A stretch of 37,885 nt of DNA from CAYOPZ01 sp964406005 (GCA_964406005.1 CAYOPZ010000027.1:1-37885); one strand, 5' to 3'. Positions 16,770-27,600 are shown, counted from the first letter of the stretch. Notes: a model not told the origin generated them from the letters alone. Translations and numbers: made by a program.

Positions 16770-17279
16770 ATGAAAAAATCGATTGCAATTCTCTTTATTC
16801 CTGCTGCCATCCTGATCGCTTCATGCGGAAACCAGTCGGGAAAGGCCGGAACGGCAGGAAATGATTCAGATTCTGAACTTTCCGTGATGACCCCAGAGCA
16901 GGGGGGAGGCATCGTTAACCTGAACAAGCAGGATTTCCTCGTCAAGGTGATGAATTACGAAAAGAACACCACGGAATGGGTATTTGAAGGAAACAAGCCC
17001 TGCCTGATCGACTTTTACGCCGACTGGTGCGCTCCCTGCCGCACCTCGTCCCCCATATTGGAAGAACTGGCCGGAAAGTATTCCGGCAGGATCGACTTTT
17101 ACAGGATCGATACGGATGCGGAACAGGAACTTGCCGCCGTATTCGGCATACAGGGCATTCCCTCCTTCCTGTACGTCCCGCTTGAGGGGAGGCCCACCAT
17201 GACGACAGGGATAGCGAATTCGGTCGAGGAAACCAGGCAAATGTTCCTGCAGAACATTGAATCCTACCTGCTGGACTGA
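16770..17279 (+). CDS. Thioredoxin-fold lipoprotein
   Basis: A 169-aa protein with a lipoprotein signal (I-A-S-C, C19), a low-complexity linker to about residue 45, and a thioredoxin domain with W-C-A-P-C at 86-90 (C87/C90) and the cis-Pro loop G-I-P-S-F. It should act as a disulfide reductase or oxidoreductase anchored in the periplasm or on the outer membrane. A TATCTTTG -7-like box lies at 16748-16755, but only about 15 nt before the ATG, so its relevance is doubtful. It is the gene upstream of a large TPR protein (130 bp spacer). Confidence 0.92.
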   Translation: MKKSIAILFIPAAILIASCGNQSGKAGTAGNDSDSELSVMTPEQGGGIVNLNKQDFLVKVMNYEKNTTEWVFEGNKPCLIDFYADWCAPCRTSSPILEELAGKYSGRIDFYRIDTDAEQELAAVFGIQGIPSFLYVPLEGRPTMTTGIANSVEETRQMFLQNIESYLLD

Positions 17280-17409
17280 TATTTCCACCGTTTTTATTAA
17301 TTTCCCGGTACCCGTGCTTTTTGCCGGGCAATGACATTTTGTCTGAAATGGGCTGGATTTCATCCTGGTTCTGTTTTTGAGGGTAGGATCAGGGAAAGGG
17401 AGAGCGGCC

Positions 17410-19620
17410 ATGACTTTTTCGGAATTGACGGAACATTATCAGCAAATCATCGGGTTCATCGACCGGAACCGGATCAAGGAAGCATTGGATCTGATTGAAA
17501 GGATTGCGAAAGACTGCACCAACAGGGATCTTTCACTTCAGCTGGAAGAATACCGGAAAACCTACCGAAACATACTGAAATATTCTTTCGAGCTGCAGGA
17601 CGACCCGCAGAAGGAAGAGGTTTTCAACAGGCTGATAAAATCCATCCTTGAGCTTGCGGATGATGTCCGTGAAGACCTGATCATGAAAGACCATCTCATC
17701 TCTTACTACCGTTTGAAGGAGGAAATGATGAAAAGCAGGGCCGGGCGCAGCGCTTCTGACCTGGCAGAGCATCTTGACTTCAGCAAGGAGATCGAAAACA
17801 TCCTGGCTGCCGAAGATGCTCCGGACAAGGCCCCGGGAGACAATTACCGGCGAAGCCTGTCAAGCATCTTCAGGATGATCTGGCTGACCGACAAATTCAG
17901 GGATGCGGAAACCGGGATGGCGGGGAAGATCTGCAGGTCAAAGCTGATCCCGTGGTATGACAAATCCATCCTGGTAAGTTCCCTCACCCTTTCCTTTTTG
18001 CGGCATTTCGATGTTCAGAAGGTGAACCTCCTGTTCGATTTTTATGAACAGGGCGAGGACCAGGTGTGGCAGAGGGCGCTGATAGGGCTTTTCCTGGGTC
18101 TGTATTTTCATGACAACCGCCTGGTCTACTATCCGCAGATCCTTGACCGGCTCGAGGCCGCACGGGAACAGCAGAAACTGGAAAAGCACATCGAGGCCAT
18201 CGTGATACAGTTCCTGAAGGCCCGGGAGACCGAAAAGGTCACCAGGAAGATCAGGGAAGAGATCCTCCCCGAGATGATGAAGATCAAATCGACCCTTGAG
18301 GAAAAGCTCGACCTTGAGGATATTCTTTCATCCAAAGGCATTGACGAGGAAAATCCCGAGTGGGAAACGGTATTCCGGGATACTCCTGACCTGTACAGCA
18401 AGATCGAGGAATTTACAACGATGCAGATGGAAGGCGCAGACGTATTCCTCAGTGCATTTTCCATGCTCAAGGGATTCTCCTTTTTCAATGATATGAACAA
18501 CTGGTTTCTGCCCTTCCATAAGGACAGCCCGGAGATGCTGGAAGGATTGTCCGGTGAAAAGAAAGATTTCGACGTGGAAATGTTCGTGGAAGGGCTCGAA
18601 CGCTCCTCGTTCCTGTGCAACTCCGACAAGTATTCCTTCTGCCTGAACGTGAAGCATATGCCGGCGGCGCAGAAATCCATGATGATGGAGCTGTTCAATA
18701 TGGAGATGAAGGCCATGAACGAAATAACCGGCAGTGACGAACTGGTGGACGATACACTGAAGGACAAGGGGGTATTCACTCATTACCTGCAGGATCTTTA
18801 CCGGTTTTTCAAACTGTACCCGTTAAAGCGGGAGTTCGACGACATCTTTGCCATTGAATTTGATTTTGAGGAATCAAACCTCTTTAACGTGCTTATCAAG
18901 GACCGGGGCATAATGAGGAATATAGGGGAGTTCTACTTCGAAAAGGATTATTATGAACGGGCCATAGAGATTTTTACCCTGCTGAGCGGCACGGATGAAA
19001 ATGCCGAACTGTATGAGAAGATCGCTTTCAGCTACCAGAAGCTCGGAGGGTTCGGGAAAGCCCTTGAATATTATCACAAGGCCGAGCTGTTTGAACGTGA
19101 AAAACCCTGGGTCCTGAAAAAGATCGCCTATTGTGCCCGGAAGACGGGTGATTACGACAAGGCCGAGCAGTATTACAGATCGGCCGAAAGGCTCGAACCG
19201 GACAACCTGTTTGTCCAGACCTTCCTGGGCCATACCAAGATGGATCAGGAAGACTACGATGAAGCCCTGAAGTATTATTTCAAGGTCGAATACAATGCCC
19301 CCGACAACCATAAGATCCACCGTCCCATTGCATGGTGCTCCTTCCTGACGGGAAAGTTCGACCAGGCGGAGAAATACTTCCGGAAGGTCATTGAAAAGGA
19401 AGGCAACAGGAACGACTTCATGAACCTCGGCCACGTATTGTGGTGCAAGGGCGACCGGGAAGGGGCCATTAACAATTACCGCAGGAGCATCGAGAAGGCG
19501 GAATTCGATTATGACTGGTTCGCGCAGGTATTGTCTGAAGACAGCGTGCACCTTGTAAGGCACGGGATCAACTCCTTCGACATACCCCTGATGGCCGACT
19601 ACCTGAGACTGGGACCTTAA
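17410..19620 (+). CDS. Large tetratricopeptide-repeat protein
   Basis: A 736-aa protein without a signal peptide. The first ~480 residues are mostly charged helices with no recognised domain. The C-terminal ~220 residues contain at least five TPR units (for example A-L-E-Y-Y-H-K-A-E, G-D-Y-D-K-A-E-Q-Y-Y-R-S-A, D-Y-D-E-A-L-K-Y-Y-F-K-V, G-K-F-D-Q-A-E-K-Y-F-R-K-V, and G-A-I-N-N-Y-R-R-S). A protein-binding scaffold role in the cytoplasm is likely; partners are unknown. The frame opens at a TTG at 17377, but the ATG at 17410 is preceded by a strong purine run (G-G-G-A-A-A-G-G-G-A-G-A-G) and is preferred. Its stop is 11 bp from the convergent MBL gene. Confidence 0.85.
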   Translation: MTFSELTEHYQQIIGFIDRNRIKEALDLIERIAKDCTNRDLSLQLEEYRKTYRNILKYSFELQDDPQKEEVFNRLIKSILELADDVREDLIMKDHLISYYRLKEEMMKSRAGRSASDLAEHLDFSKEIENILAAEDAPDKAPGDNYRRSLSSIFRMIWLTDKFRDAETGMAGKICRSKLIPWYDKSILVSSLTLSFLRHFDVQKVNLLFDFYEQGEDQVWQRALIGLFLGLYFHDNRLVYYPQILDRLEAAREQQKLEKHIEAIVIQFLKARETEKVTRKIREEILPEMMKIKSTLEEKLDLEDILSSKGIDEENPEWETVFRDTPDLYSKIEEFTTMQMEGADVFLSAFSMLKGFSFFNDMNNWFLPFHKDSPEMLEGLSGEKKDFDVEMFVEGLERSSFLCNSDKYSFCLNVKHMPAAQKSMMMELFNMEMKAMNEITGSDELVDDTLKDKGVFTHYLQDLYRFFKLYPLKREFDDIFAIEFDFEESNLFNVLIKDRGIMRNIGEFYFEKDYYERAIEIFTLLSGTDENAELYEKIAFSYQKLGGFGKALEYYHKAELFEREKPWVLKKIAYCARKTGDYDKAEQYYRSAERLEPDNLFVQTFLGHTKMDQEDYDEALKYYFKVEYNAPDNHKIHRPIAWCSFLTGKFDQAEKYFRKVIEKEGNRNDFMNLGHVLWCKGDREGAINNYRRSIEKAEFDYDWFAQVLSEDSVHLVRHGINSFDIPLMADYLRLGP

Positions 19621-19631
19621 AAATCAGGATA

Positions 19632-20459
19632 TTACTGTTCCTGACTGTAGCTGACCCGGACTCCGTATTTGTTGATAATGCGATTCATGCCAAACATTCC
19701 GCCTGCATTTTCTTCACCCTCCAGTTTTCCGGAAAGAACATCCTTGCATATGGTAACCAGGTCATCGACCCTTTGTTTCGTTTCCAGGTTCGAGCCGAAA
19801 TAATGCCCCGGATATAGGAAACCGATGTCGTATTTTTCCATCGCTGCACTGGCTTTTTCGCAACCTACCAGGAGTGTGGAAATATCCGTGAATACAAGCA
19901 GGTTGCCTGAACCGAATGAATCACCGCTGAATCCATAATGAGCGGCCTTATCAATAAATGTCGTTGAGCCGGGAGTATGCCCGGGAGTAAATACGACTTC
20001 CAGCTGCCTTCCGCCCAGATCAATTATCTCTCCGTCCTCCAGGTATTTGACTTCACCCTGATAATCCGGCATAAATTGCGGAATGTTCACCGTATCGGCA
20101 GGATTGATGTATATTTCCGGAAAGTAGTCGATTGATCCGACGTGATCCGGATGGACATGTGTGGCAACAAGCATCACGGGTTTCTCTGTTATGGATGCCA
20201 CGATCTTATCCAGATCGGCAATACTGGTGCCGGCATCGAATAATACGGCTTTGTCGTTCCCTTCCACGAGATACAGACTCTCGTTGGCCGCCAGATGACC
20301 GGTACCGACCCAGGTATGTTCATCGATCCGGTGGAAGACCACATCTTCCCCGCTGTAAACCACCTCTCCCTCAATCTGGGTACCGGGACCCTGTCCCTGT
20401 GCAAACGCAATGAGCTGAACAAAAACAAGCAGGTTGAATAGTAATACTGATTTTTTCAT
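19632..20459 (-). CDS. Secreted metallo-beta-lactamase-fold hydrolase
   Basis: A 275-aa protein with a signal peptide (hydrophobic 5-20, cut likely at A-F-A-Q). It has a complete two-metal MBL site: H101-V-H103-P-D105-H106, H161 in T-P-G-H-T-P-G-S, D180 in F-S-G-D-S-F, and H219 in Y-P-G-H-Y. Periplasmic members of this fold include beta-lactamases, lactonases and phosphodiesterases; the substrate cannot be named. It is the last gene of the leftward rhamnosidase locus, 45 bp behind the carboxylesterase, so it may handle a lactone or ester released by the upstream enzymes. Confidence 0.88.
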   Translation of the reverse strand: MKKSVLLFNLLVFVQLIAFAQGQGPGTQIEGEVVYSGEDVVFHRIDEHTWVGTGHLAANESLYLVEGNDKAVLFDAGTSIADLDKIVASITEKPVMLVATHVHPDHVGSIDYFPEIYINPADTVNIPQFMPDYQGEVKYLEDGEIIDLGGRQLEVVFTPGHTPGSTTFIDKAAHYGFSGDSFGSGNLLVFTDISTLLVGCEKASAAMEKYDIGFLYPGHYFGSNLETKQRVDDLVTICKDVLSGKLEGEENAGGMFGMNRIINKYGVRVSYSQEQ

Positions 20460-20504
20460 TTTTAAAAATTTTATATCTGTTTACAATGGTAATTCGCGAT
20501 TGGC

Positions 20505-22178
20505 CTATAACCTCCCTATTGACCGCCACATCCGGAGTTCCTTGCCATACCTGTCATAAATCACTTCACAGTTTTCATCAATACGCATGGTGGCCCTTGT
20601 TTCCAGATCGTAGGGCGGCCATTCGGGCACATCTTTTGCTCCGGGAACACCGGTGCGGGCAAAGGTTGTCCACAATTCCGCCATTTTACGGGAAGCCACG
20701 AAACGTTCGGGCCTGTTTCCTCCGAAACCCATCCGGGGTTCTTCCCCCTCTTCGGGCGGAACCTCGTTGTTGAATTTAAAGGTGATATCCATTGCATGGG
20801 GTGTGCCTACGGGATAATCCGTCCCGGGAATTTTCGTCTCCGACTTATAGCCAAAGTTGTACAAATAGGCCGGCGCACCATTCTGTTTGGCTTTTTTCTC
20901 AGCTATGTCTATCGAGCCGAGCCCCATTAAATTGATGGACGTAACCGCCACATAGATATCCGGCGCCGACGCATCGGGTCTTGCGTTTCGATAAGCCTCG
21001 ATGATTTTCTGTGTGTCGTCCCCGAATTGAGGTTCGAGTTTCGACGGAAGTTCATCGAATCCGATTTCAACTACTTCGGTATTATTGCCTACCCAGATCA
21101 TAAAGGTGATTTCATCTTCGTTCCAACCTACCATGAGCGGCTTGTCTTTTGAAATTTGAGGCGCCACAGGGTCGAACGGGTGGTTTGGAAGAACCGCTCC
21201 GCCGACAACGGGCCCGTATCTGCCGGCAAATGATTCAGGAGCACCGTTTTCTCTTTCTTCTTGGGACGGCGGCGTAGGCGGGATCTTACCCTGAACTTCA
21301 AGTATGTCGGCTGCAGGAACATCGAGTATTTTTCTCCAGTTACCGGTAGGAATATTCAGTTCCCTGAAGACTATTTCGGTCGTTCGGGCGGCCATATCAC
21401 GCGTCAGCATACGCACACCCGGGCCGCTTTCAATGGATGCCTTGTTAAAATAAGGAGAAGCTTCCGGCATGGCATACAAACAGGATGTTTTTGCTCCGCC
21501 TCCCGATTCTCCCCAGATCATCACATTGCCGGGGTCACCTCCGAATCCGGCAATGTTTTCATTCACCCATTTCAATCCGGCAGCAATATCCAGTATCCCC
21601 ATATTTCCGGAACCGGCATATTCGGGGCCGGCAATCTCGTCAAGGTAAAGGTAACCCAGCAAGCCCAGGCGATGATTGGTTTCAACCACCACCACATCGA
21701 AATTGCGGGCCAGGTTTGTGCCGTCCTGTATGCTTGCGCCTCCCGAGCCGGTTACATAACCTCCGCCATGGTTGTAGAACATTACCGGACGCTTTTTATT
21801 GTCGTTTGCCGGTGTCCATACGTTAAGGAAAAGGCAGTCTTCCGCAGGTGCCGGCTCCCCTCTTCTTGGTGGAGATTGGATTGAAGGTGGTCCCAATTCC
21901 AGTGCATCGCGCACACCGGTCCAGGGCTCCAGGGGAGCCGGCCTGCGGAATCGCCGGTCTCCGGAAACTCTTCCGGCATAAGGTATTCCTTTAAATATAT
22001 TTGCTCCTTCCGTTCTGAGCCCCCTGATTTTTCCATGAGAAATTTCAACATCGACATACTCCTGGATGCCGTTTTTGTTTTTCGAAAAACCGGAAGCGAG
22101 GCTGAATTTTGACAAAGCCGCTGCTGCAGCGGCGGTTGTCACTCTCGATACGAATTGTCTTCTGTTTATCGGATTCAT
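20505..22178 (-). CDS. Type-B carboxylesterase, Tat-like signal
   Basis: A 557-aa carboxylesterase-family alpha/beta hydrolase. It has a twin-arginine-like start (I-N-R-R-Q-F-V, residues 4-10), the family marker E-D-C-L-F-L-N-V-W at 113-121, the oxyanion loop H-G-G-G at 137-140, and the nucleophile elbow G-E-S225-G-G within F-G-G-D-P-G-N-V-M-I-W. A candidate catalytic His is in G-T-P-H-A-M-D-I near the C-terminus. It should cleave carboxylic esters outside the cytoplasm. As part of the locus with GH106 and SusCD it may deacylate the imported or surface-bound glycan. It is 57 bp behind the alpha/beta hydrolase gene. Confidence 0.9.
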   Translation of the reverse strand: MNPINRRQFVSRVTTAAAAAALSKFSLASGFSKNKNGIQEYVDVEISHGKIRGLRTEGANIFKGIPYAGRVSGDRRFRRPAPLEPWTGVRDALELGPPSIQSPPRRGEPAPAEDCLFLNVWTPANDNKKRPVMFYNHGGGYVTGSGGASIQDGTNLARNFDVVVVETNHRLGLLGYLYLDEIAGPEYAGSGNMGILDIAAGLKWVNENIAGFGGDPGNVMIWGESGGGAKTSCLYAMPEASPYFNKASIESGPGVRMLTRDMAARTTEIVFRELNIPTGNWRKILDVPAADILEVQGKIPPTPPSQEERENGAPESFAGRYGPVVGGAVLPNHPFDPVAPQISKDKPLMVGWNEDEITFMIWVGNNTEVVEIGFDELPSKLEPQFGDDTQKIIEAYRNARPDASAPDIYVAVTSINLMGLGSIDIAEKKAKQNGAPAYLYNFGYKSETKIPGTDYPVGTPHAMDITFKFNNEVPPEEGEEPRMGFGGNRPERFVASRKMAELWTTFARTGVPGAKDVPEWPPYDLETRATMRIDENCEVIYDRYGKELRMWRSIGRL

Positions 22179-22235
22179 GATGTTTTATTCAAATTATAAG
22201 TAAATATACATTTGAGTGTAATTCCTGAATTCAAT

Positions 22236-23246
22236 TTACAAATTTTTAATCCATCTGATACAGGAGGCTGGCCAATCTGCGTCATTGACGGGATTGTCAA
22301 TGCCGAAACCATGTCCCCCGCCGGCATAAAAGAAACATTTTACATCTACGCCTGCCTGCTGTAAAGCGGCAATAAACAGGATTGAATTTTGAATTCTTAC
22401 TGTCGGATCGTCATTGGCGTGTATGATAAAAGCCGGAGGCGTATTCTCTGTCACATGAAGTTCATTGGAGAATTCAAGGATTTTTTCATGTGAAACAGGA
22501 ATCCCGGCCATTTGCCTTTCAGCTTCACCGGGGTCCGTGCCGCTGAGTTGAAACAGCTCAGAGGGTATCGGCCCATCTCCGATCAAGCGTAATCTGGAAC
22601 CGATATGTGCCAAACTGTCTGCAAAACTGATCACCGGATAATTCAAGATCATAAAGTCCGGCCTTACACTGATATTATCCGGATTTGGTGCATAGCACTT
22701 ATCAAAATGCGTACCCACCGTTGAGGCCAGATGCCCGCCTGCGGATGATCCCATGATTCCCACTTTGTCGGGATCTATACCCCATTCTGACGCATTCCCT
22801 CGAACGATGATCAATGCTCTCTGGGCGTCCTGTAAGGGGACTGTTTCCTTGTTTTGATAGTACTCCGGATCGGGCAGCCGGTATTTCAAAACGATTCCTG
22901 CAATTCCATTCTCGGCGAAACGCTTTGCAACGTTTGTTCCTTCATGGTCATAGGCCAATACCATATAGGCTCCGCCCGGGCAGATAATGACTGCCTTGCC
23001 GGTATTTTTTTCTTTGGGCGGCAAATAGATTTCAATGGCAGGATCGGCCACCTGGAAATAAATCTTCCCGATCGGACCGTCAACCGACCGCTCCTCCGGT
23101 CCGCTTCCTGTTACATTTGGTATGTCTCCGTCATAAAGACTGATCTCTTCCTGGGAGAAAACACAGACGGAACTTAATGTGAACAACAAAATTATTCCGG
23201 CAGTGAGCCCAACCTTCCCGGATCTGTTTTTCATTTTATATGCCAC
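22236..23246 (-). CDS. Alpha/beta hydrolase of the BD-FAE/acetyl-esterase type
   Basis: A 336-aa exported hydrolase (hydrophobic signal about 12-31). The oxyanion motif P-G-G-A-Y is at 90-94, the nucleophile S168 in G-S-S-A-G-G, the Asp in H-A-N-D-D-P-T-V, and the His in G-G-H-G-F-G at the C-terminal end. It contains the K-Y-R-L-P segment typical of the group annotated as xylanase/esterase or bifunctional feruloyl and acetyl xylan esterases in Bacteroidota glycan loci. Removal of acetyl or aromatic acyl groups from a glycan is the likely role; the exact ester is unknown. It lies between the carboxylesterase and ceramidase-like genes with 57 and 39 bp gaps. Confidence 0.85.
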   Translation of the reverse strand: MAYKMKNRSGKVGLTAGIILLFTLSSVCVFSQEEISLYDGDIPNVTGSGPEERSVDGPIGKIYFQVADPAIEIYLPPKEKNTGKAVIICPGGAYMVLAYDHEGTNVAKRFAENGIAGIVLKYRLPDPEYYQNKETVPLQDAQRALIIVRGNASEWGIDPDKVGIMGSSAGGHLASTVGTHFDKCYAPNPDNISVRPDFMILNYPVISFADSLAHIGSRLRLIGDGPIPSELFQLSGTDPGEAERQMAGIPVSHEKILEFSNELHVTENTPPAFIIHANDDPTVRIQNSILFIAALQQAGVDVKCFFYAGGGHGFGIDNPVNDADWPASCIRWIKNL

Positions 23247-23285
23247 TGGTTTTCAATTTGAGCTGAAACAAATCAGGCATCGCAC

Positions 23286-24641
23286 TTACTGTTCGGATTC
23301 TTCGATCAATTCAACCAATCCGTTAATGATCGCAGTCTCGGCACAGTTGGGTTCCAGCCTGGAGCTCAGTACCTGGAAAGTATATCGCTGAAAAGCATCA
23401 TCGCTGGGTATGTAACCCGAATTCGCCGCCCCGTTGGTGATCGTTGCAACGATGGTATTTGTAAGCGGTGACCTGTCTTTGAGTTTTTGGGCAATAATAC
23501 TGTATACCTCTGCATTCACGCCGCATATTGCAATGTCCCCTATTTTAAGCAGGCTCAGTTTTATATTTACCGGATCGCCTTCCACGTAAGTTCCGGGAGC
23601 TCCTTCCCTGTTGCCCGTATCCGTCCGTGTCCTTCCCGGACAGGTTACCGTATTCTGTGAAGCGGAGATGGATATTGCAGATTCTGCTCTTTGCGGCAGA
23701 CTCATTGTCCTGAGTACTTCTTCACCCAGAATCTGTCCCATTGAAGTGATCATTTGTGCCTGCCTCGCCAGCAATTCCGGTTCTATTTCAACATCCGATT
23801 CACCGCCGAATCCTGCCATCATTATAGCCTCATTCAGATTCCGGGCCCTGCCGCTTGCCAGAAGCGCTTCGCTTTTTTTTCTGCTGACGTTCATCATGGG
23901 AACCGTTGAAATGGGATTCTGATCTCCCGCTGCACCGCTTGAAAACAGGGCCACCAATTTGTTGTTATAATATTCTTCAAGGTACTTCGAAGTTTCACCC
24001 GGGAAATCGGCACTGATCGAGCCGCTCATAAACATGGTATTCGCATGCATGGCATAATTGTAATACAGGGCAATCGGTTCGCCCGTCAAATCCTCGAACT
24101 TCACCACTGCCACGGTCTTGTCGGAAGGCCCGTCGTAATTGGGTCCCTGCGACCACAACCTTGTTTCCGGATCAATTACATCCCTGTTGATATTGAGGTA
24201 GCAAATTCCCGTATTGTAGCTCATCCGGGCAGGCTGCAAATTTGATTGTGCCCGTTTGACCGCTTCAACAACAGCAAAATCCGCATCCCCGGTATTTCCG
24301 AAAGGAGCGGAATGAGTATGGGAAGCGGAAATGAAAATGTTTAGAGCAGGGATACCTGTTTCCTGTTCGATCTCCTGTGTCCATTTTTCATACGATTCGG
24401 TGGAGACCATTCCCTGATCGACCGAAACCAGTGCGGCACTGGCCGTTTCATTTTCAATAACAATGGCGCGGCAATACAGTTTATCGTGTATGTTATCAAA
24501 GCCCCTCGGCAGGGCGTCTTCAGAAGGGGTCATTTCAACCTTCGCTGCACCGGCACTGAATGGAGAGGGTTCGTTCCCCCGGGAAAAACACCCTGCATTC
24601 AGCATAAAGGCAAATAAAACAATTAAAACACCTGTTTTCAT
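23286..24641 (-). CDS. Neutral/alkaline ceramidase-like lipoprotein
   Basis: A 451-aa lipoprotein (N-A-G-C, C18) matching the N-terminal catalytic domain of neutral/alkaline non-lysosomal ceramidases. The start is F-S-A-G-A-A-K-V-E-M-T-P, the zinc motif I-S-A-S-H108-T-H110-S-A-P, a further candidate ligand is in Y-A-M-H-A-N-T, and G-A-A-G-D-Q-N-P follows. It is shorter than characterised ceramidases (about 650-780 aa) and lacks their C-terminal Ig-like domain. In Bacteroidota this fold appears often in glycan loci with unknown substrates, so ceramide is not assured. An amide or ester of an acylated sugar is equally possible. It lies 19 bp behind GH106. Confidence 0.82.
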   Translation of the reverse strand: MKTGVLIVLFAFMLNAGCFSRGNEPSPFSAGAAKVEMTPSEDALPRGFDNIHDKLYCRAIVIENETASAALVSVDQGMVSTESYEKWTQEIEQETGIPALNIFISASHTHSAPFGNTGDADFAVVEAVKRAQSNLQPARMSYNTGICYLNINRDVIDPETRLWSQGPNYDGPSDKTVAVVKFEDLTGEPIALYYNYAMHANTMFMSGSISADFPGETSKYLEEYYNNKLVALFSSGAAGDQNPISTVPMMNVSRKKSEALLASGRARNLNEAIMMAGFGGESDVEIEPELLARQAQMITSMGQILGEEVLRTMSLPQRAESAISISASQNTVTCPGRTRTDTGNREGAPGTYVEGDPVNIKLSLLKIGDIAICGVNAEVYSIIAQKLKDRSPLTNTIVATITNGAANSGYIPSDDAFQRYTFQVLSSRLEPNCAETAIINGLVELIEESEQ

Positions 24642-24660
24642 TTCTTATAAGTTTTACGCG

Positions 24661-27600
24661 TTAATTTTCAGACAATTTCACAAATCTCACAGGGCCGAGC
24701 AGCCCGGACGGTTTCAGGGGTGAATCGGCCCTGTAGGGTTCCGATGTAGTAAAGGTAATTTTATTTTCCTCATCCGGCTGACGATCCCCTATCAACCTGT
24801 TGACCCACAAATTGGTTACTTTTATTTCCAGGTCGTTGTCTCCCTGTTTCAGGACATCGCTTACATTTACCCTGAATGGTTTTTTCCAGACAATACCGAG
24901 TGATTTCCCATTTACAGTAATCTCTGCCAGATTTTGTACATCTCCCAGATCCAGCCACAGCTGTGAATCCGGATTGAACCAACCGGCAGGCGCCTGGACG
25001 GTTTTTGTATAGGTCCCCGTTCCTGAAAAATATTTTATTCCCCTGTCCGTGTTTTCATTCCAGGGAGTGAGCGATTCGAAAACAGCCTGTTCGGGAGCGC
25101 CGCGTCCGGACTGGAAAGCCACATTCCACTCTCCTTCAACGGTTGCCAGCGCTGTTTCGGTTGTTTCCGGCAGGGTAAAGGACTCCATATCCGTCTTGGT
25201 CCTGAATACCACAAATACGGCACCGGCAGGTTCAAGGTGCAGCTGCACTTTTGTGGCACCGTTTTCAATACTGTAAGAAGCCTTTTCAATCATTCCTGTT
25301 TCGGGATGCCATATTTCAGGCGTCATTCCCTCTACCCTGAATGTGGCTTCCATATCTTCAACCCTGTCCCTGTGATTGGCTACCCAATATATATTTACGC
25401 CGTCAACCTTGCGGTGAACAAAAAACAACCGGGCATCATCCTCCGGCCTGACATAGCTGAAATCCCGGGCTATTTCCTGCGATTCCAATACATCATGGAG
25501 CGGCATTCCGGCATATACTTTACCTTTTCCGACAATATTCACACCTTCTCCATCCGGCCATAATTCATTCACGACAGACTTGAATTCTTCAGGGTCGTCA
25601 GCCAGGCTTGGCGTCTGAACAGGTTTCGTGCCGGTTACAATTGCTCCCTTGCTGACCATATCCCTGATTTTACGAAGAACCGTCAGGGTCATGTACCTGC
25701 TGTTCGGATCCAGTACCAGGATGCGATAGTTCATACCGCCCGGAGTAACAATGTGCCCCTTGTCTGTTTCCATCAGGTTCACCAGTGCATCCGCATTCAC
25801 AAAATCATAACTGTAACCTTCGGGTATATCGGGAAGACCATTGCCTGTGCGTCCGCTAAACAGTACAGTGATATTGTTGTCCTCACCATAGTAATAGGCA
25901 ATGTCGGCAACATATTCGCCCTGTTGCAACATATAGCAACTGCGCGCCAGGTAAGTCGTCCAGGCAATTGCCTGATCGGCCCAGGTTTCATTCCTCGTAA
26001 ACCATTGACCGAAAGGGCCGAGGCTTAAACCGGGAGCTTTGTCCAGTAAAGGCTGATGCACCGATGTATGAATTACAAAGCGGTTCAAACCGCAGGCCAT
26101 GGCATAATCGGCGATGGGCTTGAGCAATGCCGGAGACCAGGCCCAATCGGTGCCCATTGCCGATAATGATTCTGCCGCAGCAAGGTTTTGTCCGTATACA
26201 TGCGCCGTTGAAGCAGATTCACGTACATCGGCCCGGTAGACCGTTGCAAAATCACCTTCGTTTCCGCCAAAACCGCCGGGGGTCCAGGCGGCGCCCATCG
26301 GAACGTCCGCAGTCCGTTTTGCCTCCATTCCGTCACCTATGAATGCGCGGCGTGCCTCATGCGATTCAGAATAACGTCCCATTCCCCGTTCCTTCAACAA
26401 GGCGGTCAGCTGGTCATAATGATTTTCGGTTACAAGATCGGCCAGCGTCTTTCTGTAATCCCAGAGGAATTTATCACTGGCCTCGGCACTCTCAACAATG
26501 TGGCCCGATAAAACCGGAAGCCAGGGAAGCATATCATAACCGCGACGATTTTCAAACTCTGTAATCATATCGTCTGTCCAGTTTTGCGTTCCGGCTTCCC
26601 AGCTGTCGGTGATCACATACTGAAGCCCTCTTTCTCCTATGAGTCCGTTTGTGGCGTCCTTATATTGATCGAGGTAATTGGTAAAATAGGATTTCACATG
26701 CTGCGCACTTAATTTGTCTACTTCAAGCCCGGTTGCTTCGGGTGAAGCCGGACCGTTCCGATGGCCCGTAAGCGAGTATCCGAGCCGCATTACCATCCAG
26801 TTTCCGGCGGGAGGTGTCCATAGAAGTGTCCCGTCGGGATCCATGTTCTGGGTGAGATCGATCACATCGGCTTTCTTTATTGCATCGGCCGAACTTACAG
26901 ATGGGGTAAAAGCCTCATATAAATCGGTAGCCGCAATGAATGCTGCCTTTTCTTCGAACCTGTTAACACGGCCGGCGCCGTAAAGCACAAGTTCGGCCAC
27001 ATCAACACCTTTTGGCTCCTCCATGGGCATGCCGAACATTCTTGCCATTTCTGACGCAGATCCATCCTGTGCCGGAAGCTTTTCCCAGACGAATCTGAAA
27101 AATCTGGCCGTGGTCGGTTTGAATGAAAGCGTTCTTTGAGCAAGCCCTCCCTGAGGGATATCGGTTACTTTCAAAAAATCATCGCCGTCATTGCCTGCTT
27201 CCAGAAACCGCTGTTCCCCTGCAGCCTGAAACATGCTTTGAGCCCCGCCGCCAACAATGGTAAGTGCCTGCATGGTTACCGGCCCGGAAAATTCGAATTG
27301 TATCCAGGTACTCTTTCCTTCTTCTTCAAACGGCAGAAGTGATGATTTGACCAGGTCTCCGTCTGTCAGCTCTTCCAGGGTAAAGCTGCCCCCGCTTGAA
27401 GTAACTTCGGGCTGAAGTGCCGACAAGGAAAGATCTCTTTCAGGCAAACGGCAGGCAATGACCTTCGCATCTGCATAATAATCAGGGACCGGTTGTTCTT
27501 CAGGTCCGCCAAACGGATTGCTCAAACCGATGTTCTGAAAAGGTCCCGAAACCGACGGCGGTTCCGGAAGTACGCCGGAGAAAGGTTCACCTCCCTCTAT

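Noticed and set aside
18129..19563. Two long minus-strand frames (216 and 229 codons) inside the TPR gene
   Set aside because: Antisense to a well-formed TPR reading frame; Ser-rich or Val/Leu-rich peptides without domains.
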